A stretch of DNA of 64,000 nt from Actinomadura rubteroloni. Its GTDB lineage: Bacteria > Actinomycetota > Actinomycetes > Streptosporangiales > Streptosporangiaceae. A program made the translations under genes and the position numbers. This document shows, in pieces, positions 41,967-50,301 of the stretch (position 1 is its first letter; every line of letters begins with the position of its first letter). The notes below the pieces were generated by a model. The model saw nothing but the letters and a program-made list of their open reading frames with translations. It made no database searches and had not been told where the DNA came from. The stretch covers positions 595,231-659,230 of the forward strand of contig NZ_MTBP01000003.1 of assembly GCF_002911665.1 (NCBI RefSeq), given 5' to 3'.

Positions 41967-43153
41967 CCCACCTTCACCTCGCCGTCGCGCTGGACGGCAC
42001 CGGCTGGCACCCCGCGTCCTGGCGCGAGCCCGGCGCCCGTCCCGGCGACGTGTTCACCGCCGGCTACTGGACCGGCCTGGTGCGGGAGGCCGAGCGCGCC
42101 GCCCTCGACCTCGTGACGCTGGAGGACGCCCTCGGACCCCAGTCGTCGGTCCCGCTCGCCTTCGACCACCGCACCGACCAGGTGCGCGGACGGCTCGACG
42201 CGGTGCTGATCGCCGCCCGCGTCGCGCCGGAGACGACGCACGTCGGGATCGTCCCGACGACGAGCACCACGCACACCGAGCCGTTCCACGTCGGCATCGG
42301 CATCGCGTCGCTGGACTTCGTCAGCCGGGGCCGCGCGGGCTGGCGCCCGCAGATCTCCGCGCGCGCCGCCGAGGCCGCCCACTTCGGCCGCCGCGTCCTG
42401 CCCGAGCTGACGCCCGCCGACTTCGGCGCGCCCGAGACCGAGGCGCTCGTGGCCGGGCTGCTCACCGAGGCCGGCGACCACGTCGAGGTCGTCCGCCGCC
42501 TCTGGGACAGCTGGGAGGACGACGCCGAGATCCGCGACGCCGCCACCGGCCGCTTCCTGGACCGCGACAAACTGCACTACATCGACTTCGCGGGCGAGCA
42601 GTTCAGCGTGCGCGGGCCGTCGATCACGCCGCGTCCGCCGCAGGGCCAGCCGCTCGTCACGGCCCTCGCCCACAGCGCGCCGATCTACCGGTTCGCGGCG
42701 CGCGGCGCGGACGTCGTGTTCGTGACCCCGCACTCGCGCGACGAGGCCGCGTCCATCATCGGCGAGATCCGCGCGGCCGAGGCGGAGACCGGACGGACCG
42801 GCGCCCCGCTCGCCGTCCTCGGCGATCTCGTCGTGTTCCTGGACGACGAGCCCGGCGCCGCCGCGGCCCGGCTCGCCCGCCTCGACCGCGTCGACCCGCT
42901 CGCCTCCGACGCCGAGGTCTTCGCCGGGACGCCCGCCGAACTCGCCGACCTGCTTCTGGACCGAAGCGCCGCCGGGCTCGCCGGATTCCGGCTGCGGCCG
43001 GGCGTCCTCCCGCACGACCTCACCGCGATCGCCGACGGGCTCGTGCCCGAGCTGCGGCGGCGCGGCGCGTTCCGCGACGCCTACGCCGAGGACACGCTCC
43101 GCGCCCGATTCGGCCTGCCCCGCCCCGCGAACCGGTACGCGGCGGCGCCATGA
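41963..43153 (+). CDS. Luciferase-like flavin-dependent monooxygenase
   Basis: 396 residues from a GTG overlapping the previous stop. Luciferase-like fold: HLAVALDGTGWHPASWR, HVGIVPTTSTTHTEPFHVGIGIASLDFVSRGRAGW and a C-terminal substrate-closing region. It belongs to the same broad NtaA-like class as its neighbour but is divergent in the FMN-phosphate loop (QPLVTALAHSAPIYRFAARGADVVF). Substrate unknown. Confidence 0.9.
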   Translation: MTHLHLAVALDGTGWHPASWREPGARPGDVFTAGYWTGLVREAERAALDLVTLEDALGPQSSVPLAFDHRTDQVRGRLDAVLIAARVAPETTHVGIVPTTSTTHTEPFHVGIGIASLDFVSRGRAGWRPQISARAAEAAHFGRRVLPELTPADFGAPETEALVAGLLTEAGDHVEVVRRLWDSWEDDAEIRDAATGRFLDRDKLHYIDFAGEQFSVRGPSITPRPPQGQPLVTALAHSAPIYRFAARGADVVFVTPHSRDEAASIIGEIRAAEAETGRTGAPLAVLGDLVVFLDDEPGAAAARLARLDRVDPLASDAEVFAGTPAELADLLLDRSAAGLAGFRLRPGVLPHDLTAIADGLVPELRRRGAFRDAYAEDTLRARFGLPRPANRYAAAP

Positions 43154-43166
43154 CGGGGGCACGCGC

Positions 43167-44228
43167 ATGAAGTTCCTCGCGATCAGCCTGATCGTCCACG
43201 CGCCCGATCCGCTGACCGGGCGGTACAAGCCCGTCACCGAGCGGTTCCGCGAGGTCGTGGACAACGCCGTCCTCGCCGAACGGCTCGGCTTCGACGGGTT
43301 CGGCGTCGGCGAGCGGCACGAGCGGCCGTTCCTGTCGGCCGCGCCGCCGGTGGTGCTCAGCCACATCGCGGCGCGGACGTCCGCGATCCGGCTGTTCACG
43401 GCCGTGACGACGCTGAGCCTGCTCGACCCCGTCCGCGCCTACGAGGACTACGCCACGCTGGACCACCTGGCGGGCGGACGCCTCGAACTCATGATCGGCA
43501 AGGGCAACGGCGCGGCGCAGGCGCAGGTGTTCCACGTCAGCGCCGACGACCAGTGGGAGCGCAACCGCGAGGGCTACGAGCTGTTCCGGCGCCTCTGGCG
43601 GGAGGACCGCGTCACCTGGTCGGGCCGCTACCGGCCGTCCCTGACCGACGCCGAGATCCTGCCGCGCCCGCTGCGGATCCCGCGCGTCTGGCACGGCAGC
43701 GCCACCAGCGAGGAGTCGGTGGAGCTGGCCGCGATCCACGGCGACCCGCTGTTCTCCGCCAACGTCACCAACCCCATCGAGCCGTACGCCGCGCTGATCG
43801 ACCACTACCGCGAACGGCTCGCCCACCACGGCCACGACCCGGGCCGGGCGCTCATCGGCGCGGGCAGCGCCGGGCTGTACGTCGCCGAACGCTCGCAGGA
43901 CGCCCTCGCCGCGTACCGGCCCGTGTACGACGCGCGGCTCGCGCTGTTCCGCCGCGTCGGGATCGAACCCGTCTTCCCCACGCTGGAGGACGCCGTCGAA
44001 CGCAGCTCCATTCTCGTCGGCAGCCCCCAGCAGATCATCGACAAGGTCCACCGCTACCACGACCGGTTCGGGCACGAGGTCATGCACGTCCAGGCCGACG
44101 CCGACGGGCTTCCCCCGTACCTGCACCGCGCGTCGCTGGAGCTGTTCCAGCGCGACGTCGCGCCCGTGCTCCGCAAGGAGATCCCGAGCCGTCCGTTCCC
44201 CGCCCCTTCCGTGGAGTCGCCGTCATGA
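43167..44228 (+). CDS. Luciferase-like flavin-dependent monooxygenase
   Basis: 353 residues. LAERLGFDGFGVGERHE, LFTAVTTLSLLDPVRAYEDYATLDHLAGGRLELMIGKGNG and VWHGSATSEESVELAAIHGDPLF are typical bacterial-luciferase-family features. Starts 13 bp after the previous gene and overlaps the next by ATGA. Probably one oxidative step of the same pathway. Confidence 0.9.
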   Translation: MKFLAISLIVHAPDPLTGRYKPVTERFREVVDNAVLAERLGFDGFGVGERHERPFLSAAPPVVLSHIAARTSAIRLFTAVTTLSLLDPVRAYEDYATLDHLAGGRLELMIGKGNGAAQAQVFHVSADDQWERNREGYELFRRLWREDRVTWSGRYRPSLTDAEILPRPLRIPRVWHGSATSEESVELAAIHGDPLFSANVTNPIEPYAALIDHYRERLAHHGHDPGRALIGAGSAGLYVAERSQDALAAYRPVYDARLALFRRVGIEPVFPTLEDAVERSSILVGSPQQIIDKVHRYHDRFGHEVMHVQADADGLPPYLHRASLELFQRDVAPVLRKEIPSRPFPAPSVESPS

Positions 44229-45343
44229 CCGTTCCGCTGTCCGTCCTCGACCTGGTCCCGATCCCGGCGGGCGGCACCGCGCCGCAGGCCGTCCGCAACA
44301 CGCTCGACCTCGCCCGCCGCACCGAGGCCGCCGGGTACCGCCGGTACTGGCTGGCCGAGCACCACCTCGCGCCCGGCGTGGCCAGCTCCGCGCCGCAGGT
44401 GCTCATCGGCGCGGTCGCCGCCGCGACGTCCCGGCTGCGCGTCGGGTCCGGCGCGGTGCAGACCGGGCACTGGACGCCGCTCGCCGTCGCCGAGCAGTTC
44501 GCCACCCTCGACGCCCTGTACCCCGGCCGGATCGACCTCGGCCTCGGCCGCTCCGGGCAGCGCCGCGCCGAGGCGCTGCGCCGCGCCGACAGCCCGCCCC
44601 CGCCGCGCGAGGCGCGCGTCGTGGACGGCCTGCTCCTGCCGAAGCCCTATGACTTCGGCCCGCTGCTCGCCAAGTCGGCGGGGTTCGCGCTGCTCACGAC
44701 GCTGCTCCAGCAGCCGGGCGCGGAGTCCCCGGACTTCGCCGACGTGGTGGACGACATCGTCCGGCTCCTGACCGGCGCCTACGAGTCCCCGGACGGGCAC
44801 CGCGCGCAGGCCGTCCCGGGCGAGGGCGCCGACCTCGCGCTCTGGATCCTCGGCAGCAGCGGCGGGCAGAGCGCGCGGGTCGCGGGGGAGCGCGGCCTGC
44901 CGTTCGCGGCGAACTACCACGTCAGCCCGGCGAACGTGGTGGAGGCCGTCGAGGCCTACCGGGCCGCGTTCAAGCCGTCGGACGTCCTGGACGAGCCCTA
45001 CGTCGTCGTCTCGGCCGACGTCGTCGCCGCCCCGACCGACGAGGAGGCCCGCCTGCTCGCGTCGCCGTACGGGCTGTGGGTGCGCAGCATCCGCACGAGC
45101 CTCGCCGCGATCCCGTACCCGACCGAGGCCGACGCCGCCGCCCACGAGTGGACCGCCGAGGACCGCGCGCTCGTCGCCGACCGGGTCGACACCCAGTTCG
45201 TCGGGTCGCCCGAGACCGTCGCGGCCGGGCTGGAGACGCTGCGGCGCGTGACGGGCGCCGACGAACTGCTCGTCACCACGATCACCCACGACCACGCCGA
45301 CCGCGTCCGCTCCTACGAGCTGCTCGCGGAGGCGTGGGCCTAG
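44225..45343 (+). CDS. Luciferase-like flavin-dependent monooxygenase
   Basis: 372 residues. SVLDLVPIPAGGTAPQAVRNTLDLARRTEAAGYRRYWLAEHH and LRVGSGAVQTGHWTPLAVAEQFATLDALYPGRIDLGLGRSGQ are the signature of the MsnO8/YhbW-like LLM subgroup. Last gene of the operon; its end overlaps the convergent ROK gene by 4 bp. Confidence 0.91.
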   Translation: MTVPLSVLDLVPIPAGGTAPQAVRNTLDLARRTEAAGYRRYWLAEHHLAPGVASSAPQVLIGAVAAATSRLRVGSGAVQTGHWTPLAVAEQFATLDALYPGRIDLGLGRSGQRRAEALRRADSPPPPREARVVDGLLLPKPYDFGPLLAKSAGFALLTTLLQQPGAESPDFADVVDDIVRLLTGAYESPDGHRAQAVPGEGADLALWILGSSGGQSARVAGERGLPFAANYHVSPANVVEAVEAYRAAFKPSDVLDEPYVVVSADVVAAPTDEEARLLASPYGLWVRSIRTSLAAIPYPTEADAAAHEWTAEDRALVADRVDTQFVGSPETVAAGLETLRRVTGADELLVTTITHDHADRVRSYELLAEAWA

Positions 45344-46200
45344 CGGCCCGCCCGCGCGTGCCGCGCCGCGCCCGCCAGCGCGGACGCAGTCGCGTCGGCG
45401 GCGACCGCGACCGGCGGCAGGTCCGGCGCGGCGGCGCGGAACCACGGCTCGAACAGGTCCCAGGAGCCCGTCATCGACCCGCCGACGACGAGCAGTTCGG
45501 CGCCGAACTCCCGCAGGCACGGGCCGAGGGCGGCGCCGAGCGCGCCGAGGGCCGCGCGCAGGACGGCCGTCGCGGCGGCGTCCCCGGCGCGGGCGGCGGC
45601 GGCGATCGCGGCGACGTCCGCGTCCGGATCGCCGCCGGACGCCCGGTACGCCGCCCGGATCGCTCGGCGCGACATGCGGTCCTCCAGCGGCGCCCCGCCG
45701 ACGGTGAGGCGGTGCGCCTTGCCGTCCGGCGGGACGCCCGGCCCTTCGGCCACGGCCCGTCCGTCCACGATCCAGCCGGAGCCGACGCCCGTCCCGAGCG
45801 TCACGCCGACGCAGCGGCGCGTGCCGTGCGCGGCGCCGTAGGCCCACTCGCCGAGCGCGAACGCGTCGGCGTCGTTGAGGAAGGCGAACCCGGCGGCGCC
45901 GATCCGCGCGCCGAGCGCGGCGCCGACGTCCAGCCCGCGCAGCGCCTCGAACTTGCCGACGCCCTCGAAGAGCGCGATGCCGCGCGCGTAGTCGAACGGG
46001 TCGGGGATGGCGACGCCCCAGGTCGCGGCGGGGTCGGCGGCGAGCGGCGCGGCGGCGCCGGCGACGGCGGTCAGGAACTCCTCGGCGGTGCCGTCGGCGC
46101 GCAGCGGACGCTTCTGGATCGTTCCAACGAGCTGCCGCCCGTCGACCACGGCGGCGCAGACGTGCGTGCCGCCGATCTCCAGCACCGGGATTCCGGTCAC
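45340..46200 (-). CDS. ROK-family sugar kinase
   Basis: 286 residues. VLEIGGTHVCAAVV is a ROK opening (usual Asp replaced by Glu), LNDADAFALGEWAYGAAHG gives the sugar site, and VTLGTGVGSGWIVDG the phosphate loop. The ROK zinc-Cys cluster is missing. DGKAHRLTVGGAPLEDRMSRRAIR takes its place. Probably a glucokinase or a related hexose kinase. Convergent with the monooxygenase operon. Confidence 0.85.
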   Translation of the reverse strand: MTGIPVLEIGGTHVCAAVVDGRQLVGTIQKRPLRADGTAEEFLTAVAGAAAPLAADPAATWGVAIPDPFDYARGIALFEGVGKFEALRGLDVGAALGARIGAAGFAFLNDADAFALGEWAYGAAHGTRRCVGVTLGTGVGSGWIVDGRAVAEGPGVPPDGKAHRLTVGGAPLEDRMSRRAIRAAYRASGGDPDADVAAIAAAARAGDAAATAVLRAALGALGAALGPCLREFGAELLVVGGSMTGSWDLFEPWFRAAAPDLPPVAVAADATASALAGAARHARAGR

Positions 46201-46380
46201 CGCTCACCTCTGCCGCTCGGGGTCCGGCCACGGAAGCTAGCCGACCTCGGACGTTTCCGGCAAAACCGAGTGATTACCCGTTTCGGGGAACCGTCCGCCC
46301 CCGGGCGTCGGACGTCGGCGGCGCGATCGGCCCGGTCAAGGGCCCGCCGCTCGCCGCCGGACGCGTCGGACCGGCGTCCG

Positions 46381-46592
46381 GACCGAACGTTGACGGCCGC
46401 GCCGACCTCACGTTGACCTCGGCCGGGTACGGCTACCTCGCGCGGATCGTGCCGCCCGCGCCCGGAGCGGTCCTCGGCCGCAACTATCTTGATCTGCGCG
46501 ACGGCGTCCGTGCCGAGGACCCGCCGGACGGCTTCGACCCCGCGGCGCTGCGCGTCGCGACCTTTGGCACCTCTGGGAGGGGAACCGCATGA
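46381..46592 (+). pseudogene. Possible 3' remnant of a GH2 (beta-mannosidase-like) gene
   Basis: In the gene-free gap 46201-46588 one frame reads VDGRADLTLTSAGYGYLARI, then VPPAPGAVLGRNYLDLRDG. It is similar to the C-terminal Ig-like end of GH2 beta-mannosidases, and closes with a TGA that overlaps the cupin ATG (ATGA). No start codon giving a full protein exists upstream. The rest of the gap shows nothing recognisable beyond the ROK promoter area. Confidence 0.35.
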
Positions 46593-46954
46593 CCACCACC
46601 GAGTCGCGCCCGTGGGGCAGCTACACCGTCGTGGACGAGTCGCCCGCGCACAAGACCAAGCGCATCGAGGTCGCCCCCGGCAGCCGCCTGTCCTACCAGC
46701 GCCACCGGCACCGCTCCGAGCACTGGTACGTGCTGGCCGGAACGCTCCACGTGACGATCGAGGGCGCGGAGACCGTCCTGCTGCCGGGCCAGTCGGTGGA
46801 CGTCCCGGCGGGCAGCGCGCACCGCGCCGCCAACCACGGCGACGTCCCGGCGGTGTTCGTGGAGGTCCAGACCGGGACGTACTTCGGTGAGGACGACATC
46901 GAGCGCCTGGACGACGACTACGGCCGCGCCGGCGCGGGAGCCGTCGCGCAGTAG
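46589..46954 (+). CDS. Type II mannose-6-phosphate isomerase-like cupin
   Basis: 121 residues forming one cupin barrel. The opening RPWGSYTVVDESPAHKTKRIEVAPGSRLSYQRHRHRSEHWYVLAGT and the later LPGQSVDVPAGSAHRAANHG match the C-terminal isomerase domain of ManC/AlgA-type enzymes. Three metal-binding His and a Glu are present. It occurs as a stand-alone domain. Likely interconverts fructose and mannose 6-phosphate, or binds a related sugar phosphate. GGGAGGGG precedes the ATG. Confidence 0.85.
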   Translation: MTTTESRPWGSYTVVDESPAHKTKRIEVAPGSRLSYQRHRHRSEHWYVLAGTLHVTIEGAETVLLPGQSVDVPAGSAHRAANHGDVPAVFVEVQTGTYFGEDDIERLDDDYGRAGAGAVAQ

Positions 46955-46959
46955 CCGGA

Positions 46960-47436
46960 TCAGTAGGTTCCGCCGAGCTTGCGGTGGTCCCAGGTGACCG
47001 TCCGGGTGGGCCGGAAGAGCAGCGCGACGCGCTTCTCCGCCTGCCCCCGGACGAACTCGACCAGCTCCGCCGGGACCTCGGCGGCGGATCCGCCGTCCAG
47101 CGCGTACCGGGCCGTCAGCGCGAGCCCGACGGCGGCGGTCCGGGAGGCGTCGTCCACCACCTCGGCGTCGCACTCCATCGTCGCGCCGCGCAGCTCGGCG
47201 TAGTCCGTGCCGTCCTCGAACTGGAGGGTGGCCCGCGGTTCGCGGCGCAGGTTGGCGACCTTCTGCGACCGGCGGTAGGTCCAGCAGGCGATCGCGCCGT
47301 CGTGCGGGACGAACCACAGCGGCACGAGATGCGGCCTGCCGTTCGGGCCGAGCGTCGCGCACGTGACCGTCCGCGACGCGCGCAGGAACGCGTCCAGCTC
47401 GTCGCCGGTCATTCGGATCTGGTCGCGGCGCGACAT
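46960..47436 (-). CDS. PPOX-fold (pyridoxamine-phosphate-oxidase-like) flavin/F420-binding protein
   Basis: 158 residues with a split-barrel FMN/F420-binding fold: RTVTCATLGPNGRPHLVPLWFVPHDGAIACWTYRRSQKVANLRREPRATLQFEDG. This is typical of the actinomycete TIGR03618/F420-type PPOX group, but the cofactor is not certain. Divergent from the TetR gene 91 bp away, which may repress it. Confidence 0.87.
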   Translation of the reverse strand: MSRRDQIRMTGDELDAFLRASRTVTCATLGPNGRPHLVPLWFVPHDGAIACWTYRRSQKVANLRREPRATLQFEDGTDYAELRGATMECDAEVVDDASRTAAVGLALTARYALDGGSAAEVPAELVEFVRGQAEKRVALLFRPTRTVTWDHRKLGGTY

Positions 47437-47527
47437 GGCGTCCCCCTCGGCTTTCGATGATCGTAGACCGGCGCCCGGCGATGTCCCTGGGCCGCCCTAC
47501 AATCGGCCTCCGGGAAGGGGTGCCACG

Positions 47528-48118
47528 ATGGCCGACACGGTCCGGCGCGTCGAGCAGGACGCCCGCGAGAGCCTGCTCCGCACCGCGGGCGAGCTGTTCA
47601 TGCGCCAGGGCTACGCCGCGACGGGCGTGAAGCAGCTCCTGGACGAGAGCGGCACGGTCGTCGGGTCGCTCTACCACCACTTCCCCGGCGGCAAGCGCGA
47701 GGTCGCCGCCGAGGTCGTCCGCCGCGAGGGCGAGCGGATCGGCGGCCGGATCGCGGCGGACGTCGCGGCGCTCGGCACCCGCGCCGGCATCGACCGGACG
47801 CTCGGCGTCCTCATGGAGTCGATGGCGGCCAGCGACGGCCTGGAGGGCTGCCCGATCGCGCTGCTGGCGGTCGAGTCGCCGATCGCGGGCCGGGCGATCC
47901 GGGACGAGGCCGTCCGGCAGTTCGGGTCCTGGGGCACGGTCATCCGGACCGCGCTCGTCCGCGAGGGCCACGCCGAGGACCGCGCCGCCGGGCTCGCCCA
48001 CCTGCTGCTCGCCGCGATCGAGGGCGCGCTCGTCCTGGACCGCACCGCCGGGACGACCACCGCGCTCGCGGCGCTGCGCGCGGCCCTGCCGGTGCTCGTC
48101 CCCGACGCCCCCGGCTGA
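47528..48118 (+). CDS. TetR-family transcriptional regulator
   Basis: 196 residues. The HTH is AGELFMRQGYAATGVKQLLDESGTVVGSLYHHFPGGKREVAAEVV; the C-terminal part (GCPIALLAVES, QFGSWGTVIRTALVREGHAEDRAAGLAHLLLAAIEGALVL) matches the YxaF/LmrA-like ligand domain. Likely regulates itself and the divergent PPOX gene. Confidence 0.92.
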   Translation: MADTVRRVEQDARESLLRTAGELFMRQGYAATGVKQLLDESGTVVGSLYHHFPGGKREVAAEVVRREGERIGGRIAADVAALGTRAGIDRTLGVLMESMAASDGLEGCPIALLAVESPIAGRAIRDEAVRQFGSWGTVIRTALVREGHAEDRAAGLAHLLLAAIEGALVLDRTAGTTTALAALRAALPVLVPDAPG

Positions 48119-48127
48119 GGACGCCCG

Positions 48128-48571
48128 TCAGGTCGTGTCGAAGCAGCCGTCGAACTGCCACAGGGGGTTGGCGACGGTCGCGCCGTCGGCCGCCGTGATC
48201 GTCTGCTGCCCGTTGAGGTCGGCGGGCCCGTCGCCGTCGGCGGTGTAGCAGCCGTTGGTCTGGACGTGCACCTGGTAGGACGCGTTCACCGCCACGCCCG
48301 GCCCGGTGTTGAACCAGGTGATCGTGCAGGCCCAGTCGTTGCCCGCGCCGCTGTCGGCGACGTCCGGGCCGCCGCGCCCGCAGTCGGCCCGCGCCCGCAG
48401 GTCGGCCGCGCGGACCGTCCGGCCGCGCAACGACTGCTGGAGCACGTACAGGTGGGCGAACGTCGGCGCGACGGCGTCGTTCAGCCGCGTCCGGGTGACG
48501 CCGGACGTCCCGCAGCCCGCGGCCCCGGCGACGACCGCCGCCGCGACCGCCGCGCCCAGATACCTGCGCAT
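48128..48571 (-). CDS. Small lipoprotein of unknown function
   Basis: 147 residues. Signal peptide with lipobox AGAAGC (Cys about 20). The mature domain has paired Cys (DCGRGG, WACTITW, NGCYTADGDG, DGCFDTT) and resembles the small extracellular domains encoded next to actinomycete ABC exporters. It starts 3 bp after the permease stop, so it is the last gene of a four-gene operon. Function unknown. Confidence 0.72.
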   Translation of the reverse strand: MRRYLGAAVAAAVVAGAAGCGTSGVTRTRLNDAVAPTFAHLYVLQQSLRGRTVRAADLRARADCGRGGPDVADSGAGNDWACTITWFNTGPGVAVNASYQVHVQTNGCYTADGDGPADLNGQQTITAADGATVANPLWQFDGCFDTT

Positions 48572-48574
48572 TTC

Positions 48575-49390
48575 TCAGCCCCCCGTGATGTCGCGGCGGC
48601 GCAGCAGCGCGTACGCGGCGCCCGCGCACACGGCCAGGTAGAGGACGCTGACGAGCGTCCCCTGCTGCAACGGCCCGTAGAACGGAGGGTCGGCGAACAG
48701 CCCGTGCCACGCCCCGAACGGCGTCGTCGGCAGCAGCGTCCGGACGAGCACCGGCGCGTTCACCAGCGAGACGAGCTGGAGCACCAGCCCGAGCACGACC
48801 GGCCCGCCGATGCCGAGCGCGCCGCTGCGGCCCGCGGCCGACAGCAGCAGCCCGAGCGCGGTGAACGCCAGGACGGGCGGCAGCACCGACGCCCAGCTCG
48901 CCAGCACCAGAGCCGTGCAGCGTCCGGCGGGCAGCAGCGTCCCCGACAGGCCGACCATCGGCTGCCGCCCGACGAGCAGCACGCCCGCCGCGAGGCTCGC
49001 CAGCGCCAGCACGACGGTCGCGGCCACGGAGAACGCGGTGGCGGCGAGGGCCTTGCCGGCGAAGACCTGCGTGCGGCCGCGCGAGCGGGTGAGGATCGTC
49101 TTCCACGTCCCGTACCGGTCCTCGGCGGCGAACATGTCCCCGGCGACGACGGCCGTGACCGCCGGCAGCGCCCACTGCCCGGCGAACCCGAGCACGACCA
49201 GCGGGACCGCGAACCCGCTGTCGTGGACCCAGCGGCCGAACAGCGTGTCCTGCGGAACGTTGCCCTGCGCGTTCAGCGCCGCGACGAACAGGAACGGCCC
49301 GAGCAGGCACGCCGCGAGGACGAGCTGCGCTTTCGCCTGCCGCGTGATCTTGAACAGCTCCCAGCGGAGCACCGTCCACGTCCCGCTCAC
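48575..49390 (-). CDS. ABC-2-type transporter permease
   Basis: 271 residues with six predicted transmembrane helices. RWELFKITRQAKAQLVLAACLLGP and FAAEDRYGTWKTILTRSRGRTQVFAGKALAA are typical of ABC-2 exporter permeases. Translation is coupled to the ATPase gene by ATGA. It should export a lipid, peptide or drug; substrate unknown. Confidence 0.9.
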   Translation of the reverse strand: MSGTWTVLRWELFKITRQAKAQLVLAACLLGPFLFVAALNAQGNVPQDTLFGRWVHDSGFAVPLVVLGFAGQWALPAVTAVVAGDMFAAEDRYGTWKTILTRSRGRTQVFAGKALAATAFSVAATVVLALASLAAGVLLVGRQPMVGLSGTLLPAGRCTALVLASWASVLPPVLAFTALGLLLSAAGRSGALGIGGPVVLGLVLQLVSLVNAPVLVRTLLPTTPFGAWHGLFADPPFYGPLQQGTLVSVLYLAVCAGAAYALLRRRDITGG

Positions 49391-50301
49391 GCGTCCGCCC
49401 CCTCGGTGAGGGCGAAGAACGCGCCGCGCAGCGCGGAGGACTCCAGCGCGAGCGCGCGGACGGCGACGCCCGCGCGGCCGAGCGCGATCACGTAGGCGTC
49501 CAGCCGCTCGCGCGGGGCGCGGACGAGCAGCCCGTCATCGCGCGCCTCCGCCGTGACGCCCGGGACGTCCGCCGCCAGAGCCAGCGCGGCCGGGTCGTCG
49601 CCGGTCGCGAGCCGGAACGCCGGGGCGGGCGCCCGGCCGCGCAGCTCCGCGAGCGTCCCGTCGAACACCGCCCGGCCGCCCGCGACGATCGTGACGTCGT
49701 CGCACAGGTCCTCCACCTCGTCCATGTCGTGGCTGCTCAGCAGCACCGCGACGCCTTCGCCCGCGAGCCGGGCCACGAGCGCCCGCACGTCCCGGCGGCC
49801 GGACGGGTCCAGCCCGCTCGTCGGCTCGTCCAGGATCAGCAGCCGGGGGTCGCGCAGCAGCGCCGCCGCGAGCCCGAGCCGCTGCCGCATCCCGACCGAG
49901 TACCCGCCGACCCGCGCCCCGGCGGCGGCGCCGAGCCCGGCCAGCTCCAGCACCGCGCCGATCCGGTCCCGGGCGCCGCCGCCGTCCAGGTCGGCGAGCA
50001 GCGCCAGGTTCGCGCGGCCGGTGAGGTAGGGGTAGAACGCGGGGGCCTCCACGAAGCCGCCGACGCCGTCCAGGGCCCGCGCGCCGTCCGCCGCGTGGGT
50101 GCGGCCGAACAGCCGCACCTCGCCCGCGTCCGGCCGGACGAGCCCGAGGATCATCGCGAGCAGCGTCGTCTTCCCGGCCCCGTTCGGGCCGGCCATGCCG
50201 TGGACCCGGCCGGGGCCGACCCGCAGGTCGACCCCGGCCACGGCCACCGTGGCGCCGAACCGCCGGACGAGCCCGGACGCCTCGATCGGTGCGTCAGGCA
50301 T
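49387..50301 (-). CDS. ABC exporter ATP-binding protein
   Basis: 304 residues. Walker A GPNGAGKTT, signature YSVGMRQRLG (a common SGGQ variant in this subfamily), Walker B LLILDEPTSGLD, H-loop SSHDM, and a C-terminal DUF4162-like tail. Partner of the ABC-2 permease. Overlaps the phosphoesterase stop by 8 bp, so expression of exporter and secreted enzyme is coupled. Confidence 0.94.
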   Translation of the reverse strand: MPDAPIEASGLVRRFGATVAVAGVDLRVGPGRVHGMAGPNGAGKTTLLAMILGLVRPDAGEVRLFGRTHAADGARALDGVGGFVEAPAFYPYLTGRANLALLADLDGGGARDRIGAVLELAGLGAAAGARVGGYSVGMRQRLGLAAALLRDPRLLILDEPTSGLDPSGRRDVRALVARLAGEGVAVLLSSHDMDEVEDLCDDVTIVAGGRAVFDGTLAELRGRAPAPAFRLATGDDPAALALAADVPGVTAEARDDGLLVRAPRERLDAYVIALGRAGVAVRALALESSALRGAFFALTEGADA

